Shown in pieces: positions 1-7,262 of a DNA stretch of 55,249 nucleotides (position 1 is the first letter of the stretch; each line of letters opens with the position of its first letter). Source of the DNA: Lachnospiraceae bacterium (GTDB lineage Bacteria > Bacillota > Clostridia > Lachnospirales > Lachnospiraceae); assembly GCA_019423745.1 (NCBI GenBank), contig JAHZAV010000018.1, forward strand, positions 1 through 55,249, in the 5' to 3' direction. The notes under the pieces were generated by a model. It was given only the letters and a program-made list of their open reading frames with translations. It was not told where the DNA came from and made no database searches. The translations under genes and the position numbers were made by a program.

Positions 1-46
1 CCAGCCTTCCAAGCTGGATACGTGGGTTCGATTCCCATCACCCGCT
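1..46 (+). tRNA. tRNA-Gly (TCC), 5' part outside the window
   Basis: The 3' part of a tRNA. The anticodon stem is at 1-5 and 13-17 and the seven-base loop at 6-12 carries TCC at 8-10. The T arm is at 22-38 with the loop TTCGATT. The 3' acceptor strand is 39-45 and the discriminator base is T46. CCA does not follow, so it must be added after transcription. The 5' half lies before the window. Confidence 0.93.
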
Positions 47-100
47 TATTTTTATGCCCTATTATTGATTTTTTAGTAGAAGGTGATATACTAAACATAT

Positions 101-171
101 GCAGATATAGTCTATCGGTATGACGCTAGCTTCCCAAGCTGGAAAGGCGGGTTCGACTCCCGTTATCTGCT
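101..171 (+). tRNA. tRNA-Gly (CCC)
   Basis: A complete cloverleaf. Acceptor strands GCAGATA (101-107) and TATCTGC (164-170) pair perfectly. The anticodon stem is at 126-130 and 138-142, with loop TTCCCAA and anticodon CCC at 133-135 reading GGG. The T loop is TTCGACT. The discriminator is T171 and no CCA is encoded. It lies 54 bases after the first tRNA-Gly and probably shares its transcript. Confidence 0.95.
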
Positions 172-178
172 TAGAATA

Positions 179-218
179 AGCCGGAAATGTCAGAAATGAC
201 ATTTCCGGCTTTTGTGTT
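179..218. terminator. Rho-independent terminator after the tRNA-Gly pair
   Basis: A perfect 14-bp stem (179-192 with 197-210) around a GAAA loop, followed by TTTTGTGTTTT. It closes the tRNA transcript. The A-rich left side could make it work for the reverse-strand gene that ends at 294 as well. Confidence 0.9.
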
Positions 219-293
219 TTAATGGCTATTCTGTGCATTAAGGCGTATAAGTATTATTGATGATTTAAGAGGGGAAAGAAAAGCAGGAAAGAT

Positions 294-680
294 TCAGGAA
301 ACCAGTGTCCCTCTCAAATGGCTGGTTAATATATCCACAAATTCTCCGGTTGTAGGCTTACTAAGTAAAGGGCAGGGAGAAATAGTCTTTAATAGATTTT
401 TGTTTCCCCTTTCCCAGCAGACATTGATAACTGTGCGGAGATCCCGCTCTACACTTCCCACGCTCGTGTGGCAGATTTCCGCAATTTTTGGATAAAGTAC
501 CTTACTGATTCCAAGCAGAAAATCTTCGTCGCGCAGACAAAGATCAACTGCAATAATCAGATATCGATAACCTCGATATGTAGCACCAATTCCAAGAGAA
601 CGTACCAAGTATTGAATTTCCTCCATTTGTTCGATAACTATAACTCCTTTCCTGCAGGCGGGATTCCTTACTTTAATCAT
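294..680 (-). CDS. Standalone Spo0A C-terminal DNA-binding domain protein
   Basis: A 128-residue protein whose residues of about 28-122 match the effector (DNA-binding) domain of the sporulation master regulator Spo0A: the GATYRGYRYL entry, the LYPKIAEICHTS helix, the SVERDLRTVI recognition helix, the CWERGN turn and KPTTGEFVDIL at the end. The receiver domain of real Spo0A is absent, so there is no phosphorylation switch in this protein. ATG at 680 has AGGTGA about ten bases upstream. A later ATG at Met19 has AAAGGAG 18 bases before it, which is too far, so the longer start was kept. The upstream region carries three 0A-box-like heptamers directly before a TATAAT box, suggesting control by Spo0A or by itself. 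It diverges from the GH25-like gene. Domain assignment is firm; role is inferred. Confidence 0.85.
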   Translation of the reverse strand: MIKVRNPACRKGVIVIEQMEEIQYLVRSLGIGATYRGYRYLIIAVDLCLRDEDFLLGISKVLYPKIAEICHTSVGSVERDLRTVINVCWERGNKNLLKTISPCPLLSKPTTGEFVDILTSHLRGTLVS

Positions 681-702
681 AACTGAAAGTCACCTTACTT
701 TT

Positions 703-735
703 ATTATAGACGACATTATTCGATATAATTCGACA
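703..735 (-). promoter_or_regulatory. Phased 0A-box-like array and -10 box of the Spo0A-domain gene
   Basis: On the reverse strand, TGTCGAA (735-729), TATCGAA (725-719) and TGTCGTC (715-709) follow one another with exactly three bases between them, giving a 10-bp period, and are followed immediately by TATAAT (708-703). TGTCGAA is the consensus Spo0A box; the others match it at 6/7 and 5/7. Spo0A dimers are known to bind tandem 0A boxes with this period. No good -35 box is visible, as expected if an activator replaces it. The array also lies about 40-65 bases upstream of the -10 of the divergent GH25-like gene. Confidence 0.65.
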
Positions 736-773
736 AAATAAGAAATAAAGAGAACATTTTAGAAAAAATACAA

Positions 774-779
774 TATACT
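774..779 (+). promoter_or_regulatory. Candidate -10 box of the GH25-like gene
   Basis: TATACT, 32 bases before the GTG start at 812. The base run 17 upstream (AGAACA, 751-756) is a poor -35, so this would be a weak or activator-dependent promoter. The 0A-box array at 709-735 lies just upstream. Confidence 0.4.
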
Positions 780-811
780 AATAGTAAGATTACCTATATG
801 AGGGAAAGTTT

Positions 812-1396
812 GTGGCAAAATATGGTATAGATGTGAGTGAAGTTCAGGGAAATATTTGCTGGAATCAAGTAAAACAAGATGGTGTTCAGTTTGCAATACT
901 AAGAGCTGGTTATGGGGCAGGTGATATAGATGTACAATTCAGAAAAAATGCAGAAGGGTGTGTTAGAGAGAATATCCCTTTTGGGGTATATTGGCTGTCT
1001 TATGCATATACTTCTGAAATGGCGCGCCGTGAAGCAGAATCCTGCATAGAGACGGTAGAAGAATATTCGCTTTCCTATCCCGTATGCTTTGTGTTTGGAG
1101 AGGAAGCTGTAAAGTATGCGGGTTCAAAGGGAGTAAGTATTACAAAAGGACTGGCTGCAGAGTTGGTAGAAGGATTCTGTAATCGTGTGAAGGAAAAGGG
1201 ATATTTACCAATGTTTTATAGCAGTAAAGAATTTTTAAATGAAATGTTTGAGGATACATTATGCAAAAAGTACCCTCTCTGGTATGCGCAGTACGAAAAA
1301 AAACATTATTCACATAATGTAGCGCTTTGGCAATATACAAATGAAGGAAGTGTCAGAGGGATTGTGGGGCATGTAAATAAAAATAAAGCTATATAA
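812..1396 (+). CDS. GH25 lysozyme-fold protein lacking catalytic acids
   Basis: A 194-residue protein covering a whole glycoside hydrolase family 25 (muramidase) domain: YGIDVSEVQG at 4-13, AILRAGYG at 28-35, PFGVYWLSYAYT, KGVSITKGLA and the WQYT...GIVGHV end. The active site is eroded. The strand that normally carries the D-x-E pair reads CFVFGEEAV (92-100), with Val94 and Gly96 in place of Asp and Glu. The C-terminal VDxN motif is VNKN (Asn189), and the early iDW is ICW. Asp7 remains. It has no signal peptide or wall-binding repeats. The start is GTG at 812 after AGGGAAAG. It may be a carbohydrate-binding or regulatory relic rather than an enzyme. It diverges from the Spo0A-domain gene and converges on the XRE gene. 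Fold confidence is high; loss of activity is inferred. Confidence 0.85.
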   Translation: MAKYGIDVSEVQGNICWNQVKQDGVQFAILRAGYGAGDIDVQFRKNAEGCVRENIPFGVYWLSYAYTSEMARREAESCIETVEEYSLSYPVCFVFGEEAVKYAGSKGVSITKGLAAELVEGFCNRVKEKGYLPMFYSSKEFLNEMFEDTLCKKYPLWYAQYEKKHYSHNVALWQYTNEGSVRGIVGHVNKNKAI

Positions 1397-1407
1397 ATCT
1401 CCTTAAT

Positions 1408-2121
1408 TTAATATATATATAGCGCATTGCTTCGTTTAATATCAGAAAGAATTTCTTTACTTGTACAGGATAATTCATTAATCAATTCTTGATCCACTTT
1501 TAAGGGGGTGGTAGAGAAAAGCACTTTGTATGAATAAGGGGTCCGCCGGGAGGAGGATAATCCTAAAATTAATGCAGGTGTAGTCAGTTTTGTTGTAAAT
1601 GGTATTTTTGCGTAAATAAAAAGTTCGTCGCAATGATTGTAAGGGTTCTGTGCATGTATGGTCGTTACAGTGTCGTAACAAGAAATAGTTCCATGATAAA
1701 CATATGAAGAACGACCATATTCTTTAATAGAAGGAATATCATAATAAATGATTACAGTATCATCGCCTTCCGCGTTTCGGTTGATTTCCAGTACAGAAAT
1801 GTAAACCTTTTTTTCGGGTGTAAAGTACTGATAAAAATAAAAAAGATCAGTCCGTTCAAAAAAGCTTTCTCTGTTTTGATGGGTGAATATTGTTTTTTCA
1901 TCCATTTTATAATCTACAAGACGATTAATAGAAACATCCAGAACAGCGGCTATTTTATATAGTGTTTCAATATCAATAGAAATCAAACCGTTTTCATATT
2001 TTGAAATTGTAGAGGAACTGTAATTCAATTTCTCTGCCAATTCAACCAGAGTAAGCCCCCGGTGTTTTCGGTACATTCGAATTCGATTACCGACGTGCTT
2101 AGTGATTGTCATTATTCCCAC
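1408..2121 (-). CDS. XRE-family transcriptional regulator
   Basis: A 237-residue protein with an N-terminal lambda-repressor-like helix-turn-helix (about residues 9-70): GNRIRMYRKHRGLTLVELA, SSSTISKYENG and the ALxVSINRLVDY end. The following ~165 residues match no family I recognise. They are rich in aromatic residues, contain no metal or protease motif, and could be a ligand or dimerisation domain. The start is either GTG at 2121 (AAGGA six bases upstream) or ATG at 2112 (spacing eleven); both ribosome sites lie in one AAGGAAGG run. The gene begins at the breakpoint of the truncated peptidase gene, so its promoter must lie in that remnant. It converges on the GH25-like gene with 11 bases between stops. 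Confidence 0.85.
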   Translation of the reverse strand: MGIMTITKHVGNRIRMYRKHRGLTLVELAEKLNYSSSTISKYENGLISIDIETLYKIAAVLDVSINRLVDYKMDEKTIFTHQNRESFFERTDLFYFYQYFTPEKKVYISVLEINRNAEGDDTVIIYYDIPSIKEYGRSSYVYHGTISCYDTVTTIHAQNPYNHCDELFIYAKIPFTTKLTTPALILGLSSSRRTPYSYKVLFSTTPLKVDQELINELSCTSKEILSDIKRSNALYIY

Positions 2122-2126
2122 AATCC

Positions 2127-2492
2127 TTCCTTCGTAAAATTTATGAAATTGTTAAAAAGGCACAGCAGACAGGAATCGATTCTGTTCGTGCCGGAGTAAA
2201 AATGAGCGATGTAGATGCAACCGTACGAAAAGTAATTGAGGATGCAGGATACGGAGAATATTTTACACATCGTACCGGACATGGCGTAGGAATGACTGTA
2301 CATGAACCACCAGAAGCTAGCCCGCAGAGTGATATCATTGCACAGCCAGGTATGGTATTTTCAATTGAGCCAGGTATCTATATTAAGGGAGAAGTAGGTG
2401 TAAGAATTGAAGATCTCGTTATGGTGACAGAAGATGGATGTGAAGTTCTTACGCATTTCCCGAAAGACTTGATGATTGTCGGAAACGATTAG
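2127..2492 (+). pseudogene. 3' remnant of an Xaa-Pro peptidase (M24) gene
   Basis: About 120 codons match the C-terminal third of the PepP/PepQ metallopeptidases that cleave X-Pro bonds. RKIYEIVKKAQ opens the homology. The metal-ligand regions FTHRTGHGVGM (His), SIEPGIY (Glu) and RIEDLVMVT (Glu) are intact, but the two upstream Asp ligands and the whole N-terminal domain (roughly 230-240 residues) are missing. An open frame reaches back to an ATG at 2106, but this start lies inside the XRE gene on the other strand and lacks a ribosome site. The homology begins a few bases after the XRE start, which marks an insertion or deletion breakpoint. A terminator follows. The remnant cannot be an active peptidase. 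Confidence 0.88.
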
Positions 2493-2544
2493 AGAATTAA
2501 AGAGAAGGAATAGAAACGGTCGGAAAGTAGACCCGGTTAAAAAG

Positions 2545-2588
2545 GGGAGGGGATGTGACTTGTATCAGTCACATCCCCTCCTCTTTTC
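2545..2588 (+). terminator. Terminator after the peptidase remnant
   Basis: A 15-bp stem (2546-2560 with 2567-2581) around a six-base loop, followed by TCTTTT. It is the original terminator of the peptidase gene and insulates the two-component operon. Confidence 0.85.
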
Positions 2589-2619
2589 ATAATATCTTAA
2601 GAATTTCATTAACTCCCTC

Positions 2620-2648
2620 TTAAAAAATGCCTGCTATTCTTGTAATAT
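2620..2648 (+). promoter_or_regulatory. Promoter of the first two-component operon
   Basis: TTAAAA (2620-2625), 17 bases, then TAATAT (2643-2648). The -35 is weak, which would fit autoregulation by the response regulator. The start codon follows 18 bases after the -10. Confidence 0.45.
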
Positions 2649-2666
2649 ATAAGGGAGGTGATGAAA

Positions 2667-3362
2667 ATGTCTAAAATATTGGTATGTGATGATGATAAAG
2701 AAATCGTGGAGGCAATTGAGATATATTTGACACAGGAAGGATACGAGGTTGTAAAGGCGTATGATGGGCAGGAAGCTCTGAAAGTATTGAAGGAAACGCC
2801 AGTAGACCTTCTGGTCATTGATGTCATGATGCCGAGGCTGGATGGAATCAGAGCAACCCTTAAAATCAGGGAAAAGAATAACATTCCTATTATTATTCTT
2901 TCGGCAAAATCGGAAGATGCAGACAAAATACTGGGATTAAATGTAGGGGCAGATGACTATGTGACTAAGCCGTTTAATCCATTGGAACTGGTGGCCAGAG
3001 TAAAATCTCAGCTCCGACGTTATACTCGTCTTGGCAGTACAGTAAAAAATGACAGTGAAGCAGTATATACAACTGGAGGACTGTCAATAAATGATGACCT
3101 TAAACAGGTAACAGTAGATGGAGAGCCAGTAAAGCTGACGCCTATCGAATATAATATTTTGTTGCTTTTGGTAAGAAACCAGGGGAAAGTTTTTTCTATT
3201 GAACAAATTTATGAAAGTATATGGAATGAAGATGCGATTGGAGCGGATAACACAGTAGCAGTACATATACGACATATTCGGGAGAAAATAGAGATCAATC
3301 CAAAAGAACCCCGGTATTTAAAAGTTGTATGGGGAGTTGGATATAAAATAGAGAAACTGTAG
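2667..3362 (+). CDS. OmpR/PhoB-family response regulator
   Basis: A 231-residue two-domain regulator. The receiver domain (about 1-115) has the acidic pocket DDD at 8-10, the phospho-acceptor Asp in LLVIDVMMPRLDG, and the switch Lys in YVTKPFNPLE. The winged-helix DNA-binding domain (about 130-230) has LTPIEYNILLLL and the VAVHIRHIREKIE recognition region ending in VWGVGYK. ATG at 2667 sits eight bases after AGGGAGG; the in-frame GTG/ATG at 2658/2661 overlap that site. It precedes its cognate kinase by 12 bases. The targets cannot be read from the sequence. Confidence 0.93.
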   Translation: MSKILVCDDDKEIVEAIEIYLTQEGYEVVKAYDGQEALKVLKETPVDLLVIDVMMPRLDGIRATLKIREKNNIPIIILSAKSEDADKILGLNVGADDYVTKPFNPLELVARVKSQLRRYTRLGSTVKNDSEAVYTTGGLSINDDLKQVTVDGEPVKLTPIEYNILLLLVRNQGKVFSIEQIYESIWNEDAIGADNTVAVHIRHIREKIEINPKEPRYLKVVWGVGYKIEKL

Positions 3363-3374
3363 GAGGGAGAGATT

Positions 3375-5948
3375 ATGAAAAACTGGTACAAATCAGCACC
3401 GTTGAAAGGGGTTCTGTTGGTGATTCAGCATGTACTGGTTGTCTTAGCAGCGATCAGCCTGATATGGTTGGCTACTTATCCGGGAATTACACAGGATATC
3501 CTTTCACAAAAGGACATCAAAAATTATGAAGAGACAGAAGGATTTGGAATACAAGTATTTTCCGATTCACAGCAAGCTTTATATATGCTTCTGGAAACAG
3601 AAGAGTTGGAAACCGATGGTAAGATTGATGAAAATAAAATTGTAGATATTAAAGAATTAACAGAAACCTCCAAAATCAGCGGAGAGAATAAAAATGGATT
3701 AGCCTACCGTCTTGGGGAATTGAATGATTGGGGAAGCCAAAGGGATAGAGGAGAGGTTGGCACTTCATATGACGGAGGACAAAATTCAATTATAGTCTGT
3801 GAAAAACAAAACGGTGGATATCAATATTTTTATTATGACGAATTTCGTAATTTGATTGATAATGGGGAACTATTCTTTGTGGAAGATTCGGATTCCGGAG
3901 TGTCAAAAGATGACGTGATGGAATGGTTAAGAGAAGGAACATTTTATAAGGGATCTACCGGCTGGTCTTCGGAAGCACTTGTAGATAAAAATAATCAGAT
4001 TGTGTACAGAACGTTTTGGAATTATGACGGCTATTGGATTGATGAAGCATATGCTCCCGTTGGCGCAGATAATATTTTAGATATTGTAAATAATAATCCG
4101 GCATGGAACGGAAAGCTGGAAGAGGCATTTTCGCAGATTGATGCGAGCATTACTACCATCAGGTCAGATATTATCAATTACAATGAGATGAAGAATACCT
4201 GGCTAGAGGGTGATACGAATTTGACTTATTTGTATGCGGATACTGCAAGTAAAACGTTATATACAAATAGGGAAGAATATAAGGATTACAATAAACTGGA
4301 AGAGAGTCTGGAGAAGCTGACAAGCAATGGACGTTTTGTTCTGGTAAAATCTAAACTTGCGGATTTTAAATCAAATATTGCGGGAGTAAATGCAAAAGAA
4401 TGGACACATACAGTTTCAGAGCTATGTGGAAAAGAAGACGAGTTTGTTTATGTTGTAAATGTAGATACCACTTTCCCGGTTCAGGATACTTACTATAGCC
4501 AGAATCAACTTTATGAACAGTATAGTCCTCGGATTCAGGGAATGCTGATCATGGGAATTTTGTCAGCTATTGGTATTCTTGCTATTTTTGTATGGCTTAC
4601 AGTTATAGCAGGAAGAAGGCCTGGAGATCAGAAAGTGCATCTTAACTGGCTGGATGGGGTAAAAACAGAAATTGTGGTAGCTCTTTCGGCAGGTGTTTGG
4701 ATCTTTATTTTATGGCTATTTTCTGATATTTACTTTTATTCATCCATGGAAGAGTATGGTGAATATGCTTACGATGCAGTTCTGAATATCACTGTATGGG
4801 ATGTTGTTTTAGTGAGTGCTGTTGCGTTATTAAGCTGCATGATTTTTATGACAGCCTATTTGAGTCTGGTTCGTCGGATCAAGGCCAAAACCCTCTGGAA
4901 AAACAGTATACTGAAATGGCTGATCCAAATGACGGGGAAAGTGATGCGCCATATAGGAGAAATATGGAGAACCGTATTGGCGTTGGCAGCAATTGCATTT
5001 ATAAATATGCTGGGATTCGTTTCGCAGTTTGGACCAATGGTTCTTTTTATGGTTGCGGTAGATTTAGCAGGAGCAGTTTACATGATTTATCAAGCAGTAG
5101 GAAGGTATAAAATAGGACGTGGCATTGAGAGAATAGCAAAGGGTGAGGTGAATTATAAAATCCCGTTGAAAGGACTAAGAGGCGGACAAAGAGAAATTGC
5201 AGAGAAGATTAATACAATAGGGGAAGGACTGGATGCAGCAGTAGAGGCCAGTATGAAAAATGAACGTCTTAAGACAGATCTTATTACAAATGTGTCTCAT
5301 GATATTAAGACACCACTTACCTCCATTATCAATTATGTTGATCTTCTGAAAAGAGAAAACTTTACAGACCCTAAAATCCGGGGATATCTGGATATTCTGG
5401 AAGTAAAATCACAGAGACTGAAAACATTAACAGAAGATGTGGTAGAAGCTTCTAAGGTCAGCTCGGGAAATATTTCTTTGGAATATATGGATATTAATTT
5501 AGCTGAAATGATTCAGCAGACAAGTGGAGAATTTGCAGAAAAATTTAGCAAGAGAAATTTGACAGAAGTGCTTAGCATTCCTAAAGAACCCATCGTGATT
5601 CATGTCGATGGACGAAGAATGTGGAGAGTTTTGGAGAATATTTATAACAATGCTGCAAAATATGCAATGGAAGGAACAAGAATTTATGCTGATTTATGTG
5701 TAGAAGATCAGACGGTTATTTTTTCCTTAAAGAATATATCGGAACAGCCTTTAAATATTAGGGCAGATGAGTTGACAGAACGTTTTATAAGAGGAGATGT
5801 TTCCAGAAGTACAGAAGGAAGCGGATTAGGGCTTTCAATAGCAAAATCACTGACAACCATGCAAGGCGGAACTTTTGATTTATATCTGGACGGAGATCTT
5901 TTCAAAGTAACAATAACTTTTCCACTAATCAAAAAAGAACAGGGATAA
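3375..5948 (+). CDS. Sensor histidine kinase with large outer domain
   Basis: An 857-residue membrane kinase. One N-terminal membrane segment (about 12-35) is followed by a ~350-residue extracellular part of no family I know, then about four further membrane segments between ~390 and 575. A HAMP-like linker leads to the HisKA motif NVSHDIKTPLTS, with the phospho-accepting His at about 642. The ATPase domain has the N box (NIYNNAAKYAMEG, ~755) and the G2 box GSGLGLSIAKSL (~815). The usual DxGxGI G1 box is replaced by KNISEQPLNI, a variant I have seen in Firmicutes kinases that keep TEGSGLGLSIA. The extra membrane helices suggest sensing of a membrane or envelope signal. ATG at 3375 follows AGGAGGGAGAG. 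It pairs with the regulator just upstream. Confidence 0.92.
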   Translation: MKNWYKSAPLKGVLLVIQHVLVVLAAISLIWLATYPGITQDILSQKDIKNYEETEGFGIQVFSDSQQALYMLLETEELETDGKIDENKIVDIKELTETSKISGENKNGLAYRLGELNDWGSQRDRGEVGTSYDGGQNSIIVCEKQNGGYQYFYYDEFRNLIDNGELFFVEDSDSGVSKDDVMEWLREGTFYKGSTGWSSEALVDKNNQIVYRTFWNYDGYWIDEAYAPVGADNILDIVNNNPAWNGKLEEAFSQIDASITTIRSDIINYNEMKNTWLEGDTNLTYLYADTASKTLYTNREEYKDYNKLEESLEKLTSNGRFVLVKSKLADFKSNIAGVNAKEWTHTVSELCGKEDEFVYVVNVDTTFPVQDTYYSQNQLYEQYSPRIQGMLIMGILSAIGILAIFVWLTVIAGRRPGDQKVHLNWLDGVKTEIVVALSAGVWIFILWLFSDIYFYSSMEEYGEYAYDAVLNITVWDVVLVSAVALLSCMIFMTAYLSLVRRIKAKTLWKNSILKWLIQMTGKVMRHIGEIWRTVLALAAIAFINMLGFVSQFGPMVLFMVAVDLAGAVYMIYQAVGRYKIGRGIERIAKGEVNYKIPLKGLRGGQREIAEKINTIGEGLDAAVEASMKNERLKTDLITNVSHDIKTPLTSIINYVDLLKRENFTDPKIRGYLDILEVKSQRLKTLTEDVVEASKVSSGNISLEYMDINLAEMIQQTSGEFAEKFSKRNLTEVLSIPKEPIVIHVDGRRMWRVLENIYNNAAKYAMEGTRIYADLCVEDQTVIFSLKNISEQPLNIRADELTERFIRGDVSRSTEGSGLGLSIAKSLTTMQGGTFDLYLDGDLFKVTITFPLIKKEQG

Positions 5949-5973
5949 TTGCAAAAAAGAACACCGTTAATGC

Positions 5974-6018
5974 CAAATTGGGACGTAGTAAACTTTAACT
6001 TTACTACGTCCCAATTTG
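5974..6018. repeat. Long perfect inverted repeat
   Basis: Two perfect 19-base arms (5974-5992 and 6000-6018) around a seven-base loop, extendable by two more pairs past one mismatch. There is no clear T run after either arm, though each arm ends in TTT. It lies between the kinase stop and the promoter of the next gene. It could be a bidirectional terminator or a dispersed palindromic element. Confidence 0.8.
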
Positions 6019-6032
6019 ACATCATTTACACA

Positions 6033-6061
6033 TTTACGGATGTGACGAATTACGCTATAAT
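6033..6061 (+). promoter_or_regulatory. Promoter directly abutting the methyltransferase start
   Basis: TTTACG (6033-6038), 17 bases, then a perfect TATAAT (6056-6061). The first in-frame ATG is at 6062, touching the -10 box, and the second is at 6068, where transcription would be expected to begin. No ribosome site is present, so the message is predicted to be leaderless. Confidence 0.6.
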
Positions 6062-6067
6062 ATGACT

Positions 6068-7210
6068 ATGGAAAATTTAAGACAAATATTCAACGAAAAT
6101 TTAAATACAGAGTTTATTACAGCCATATTAAGTAATCCTCGCAAGAAAGGGGATGTAACTAAAGTCAAGGTGCGGCCTTATATGAAGGCAGACATACTTT
6201 TTTTTCAATTGGAGGAGCAAAAGGGAACTCAGGCATTTCATAGAAATCTTTCAGTGGAGGAAACCTGTGAGGAATTAATGCAGTATATGGAAGATATGAA
6301 ACAGATGCAGATGGAGACGAAAAAGTTCTCTTTTTCTATATTGGTGAGTAAAAAAGGAAAGGTGACAATAAAGAAAAAAGCCCGGACTGGGGCGGTCAAA
6401 GTAGTTGACTTTTCTCATGACAGGAAAAAGCGGTATATTCTTCAGGAAGGTACCAGGATTCCGTTTCTTGTGGATCTTGGTGTTATGACAACTGAAGGAA
6501 AGATTATAAAAGCCCGGTTTGACAAATTCCGACAGATTAATCGTTTCTTGGAGTTTATTGAGGATGTGCTTCCGCAGCTTCCTAAGGAAAAGGAGCTTAC
6601 AATATTGGATTTTGGGTGTGGAAAATCCTATCTGACTTTTGCGATTTATTATTATCTTCATGAATTAAAACAATATGACATCAGGATTATTGGGTTAGAT
6701 TTGAAAGCGGATGTTATTCGGCATTGTAATGAACTGAGTGAAAAATATGGCTATAAGAAATTGAAGTTTCTGGAGGGAAATATTGCAGATTATACAGGGG
6801 TAAATACTGTGGACATGGTTGTCACACTTCATGCGTGTGATACTGCGACTGATTTCGCTCTGGCAAAAGCAGTAGAGTGGAATGCAAAAGTAATTTTATC
6901 CGTTCCGTGTTGTCAGCATGAATTGAATGGGCAGATTCAAAGTGATATCTTAAAGCCTGTGTTAAAGTACGGTTTGATTAAAGAAAGAATGTCTGCTCTT
7001 ATTACAGATGCATTGCGAGCAGAATATCTGGAAGGCCAGGGGTATGAGACCCAGATTTTGGAATTTATCAACATGGAACATACGCCGAAAAATATTTTGA
7101 TTCGTGCAATAAAAACCGGACAAAGAAAAAGTATGGAAGAAGTAGAAAAATGCGAGAGGGCGCTTCATGTGTCGCCGACCTTGAAACGTTTGTTGGAGTC
7201 AGAAAGATAA
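6068..7210 (+). CDS. Class I SAM-dependent methyltransferase
   Basis: A protein of about 380 residues. The N-terminal ~150 residues have no recognised domain. The C-terminal half has a Rossmann methyltransferase fold of the METTL25-like kind: the SAM-binding motif LTILDFGCGKSYLTFAIYYY, IIGLDLKADVI for the acidic ribose contact, VVTLHACDTATDFAL, and SVPCCQHELN. The HACDTATD and PCCQHE motifs are typical of this family, whose substrate in bacteria is not known to me; an RNA is plausible. I chose ATG 6068 because the -10 box abuts the earlier ATG at 6062. A separate promoter and the following exported protein (52 bases later) suggest a two-gene transcript. Confidence 0.85.
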   Translation: MENLRQIFNENLNTEFITAILSNPRKKGDVTKVKVRPYMKADILFFQLEEQKGTQAFHRNLSVEETCEELMQYMEDMKQMQMETKKFSFSILVSKKGKVTIKKKARTGAVKVVDFSHDRKKRYILQEGTRIPFLVDLGVMTTEGKIIKARFDKFRQINRFLEFIEDVLPQLPKEKELTILDFGCGKSYLTFAIYYYLHELKQYDIRIIGLDLKADVIRHCNELSEKYGYKKLKFLEGNIADYTGVNTVDMVVTLHACDTATDFALAKAVEWNAKVILSVPCCQHELNGQIQSDILKPVLKYGLIKERMSALITDALRAEYLEGQGYETQILEFINMEHTPKNILIRAIKTGQRKSMEEVEKCERALHVSPTLKRLLESER

Positions 7211-7262
7211 AAGAGTGCCTAAGAAAATTATGAGACGGAGTATAAATGAAGGAGTAATAGTA

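Noticed and set aside
812..2121. Lysozyme-like plus XRE genes as a prophage remnant
   Set aside because: No phage structural, holin, terminase or integrase genes are present, the lysozyme fold lacks its catalytic residues, and the neighbour is a Spo0A-type regulator.
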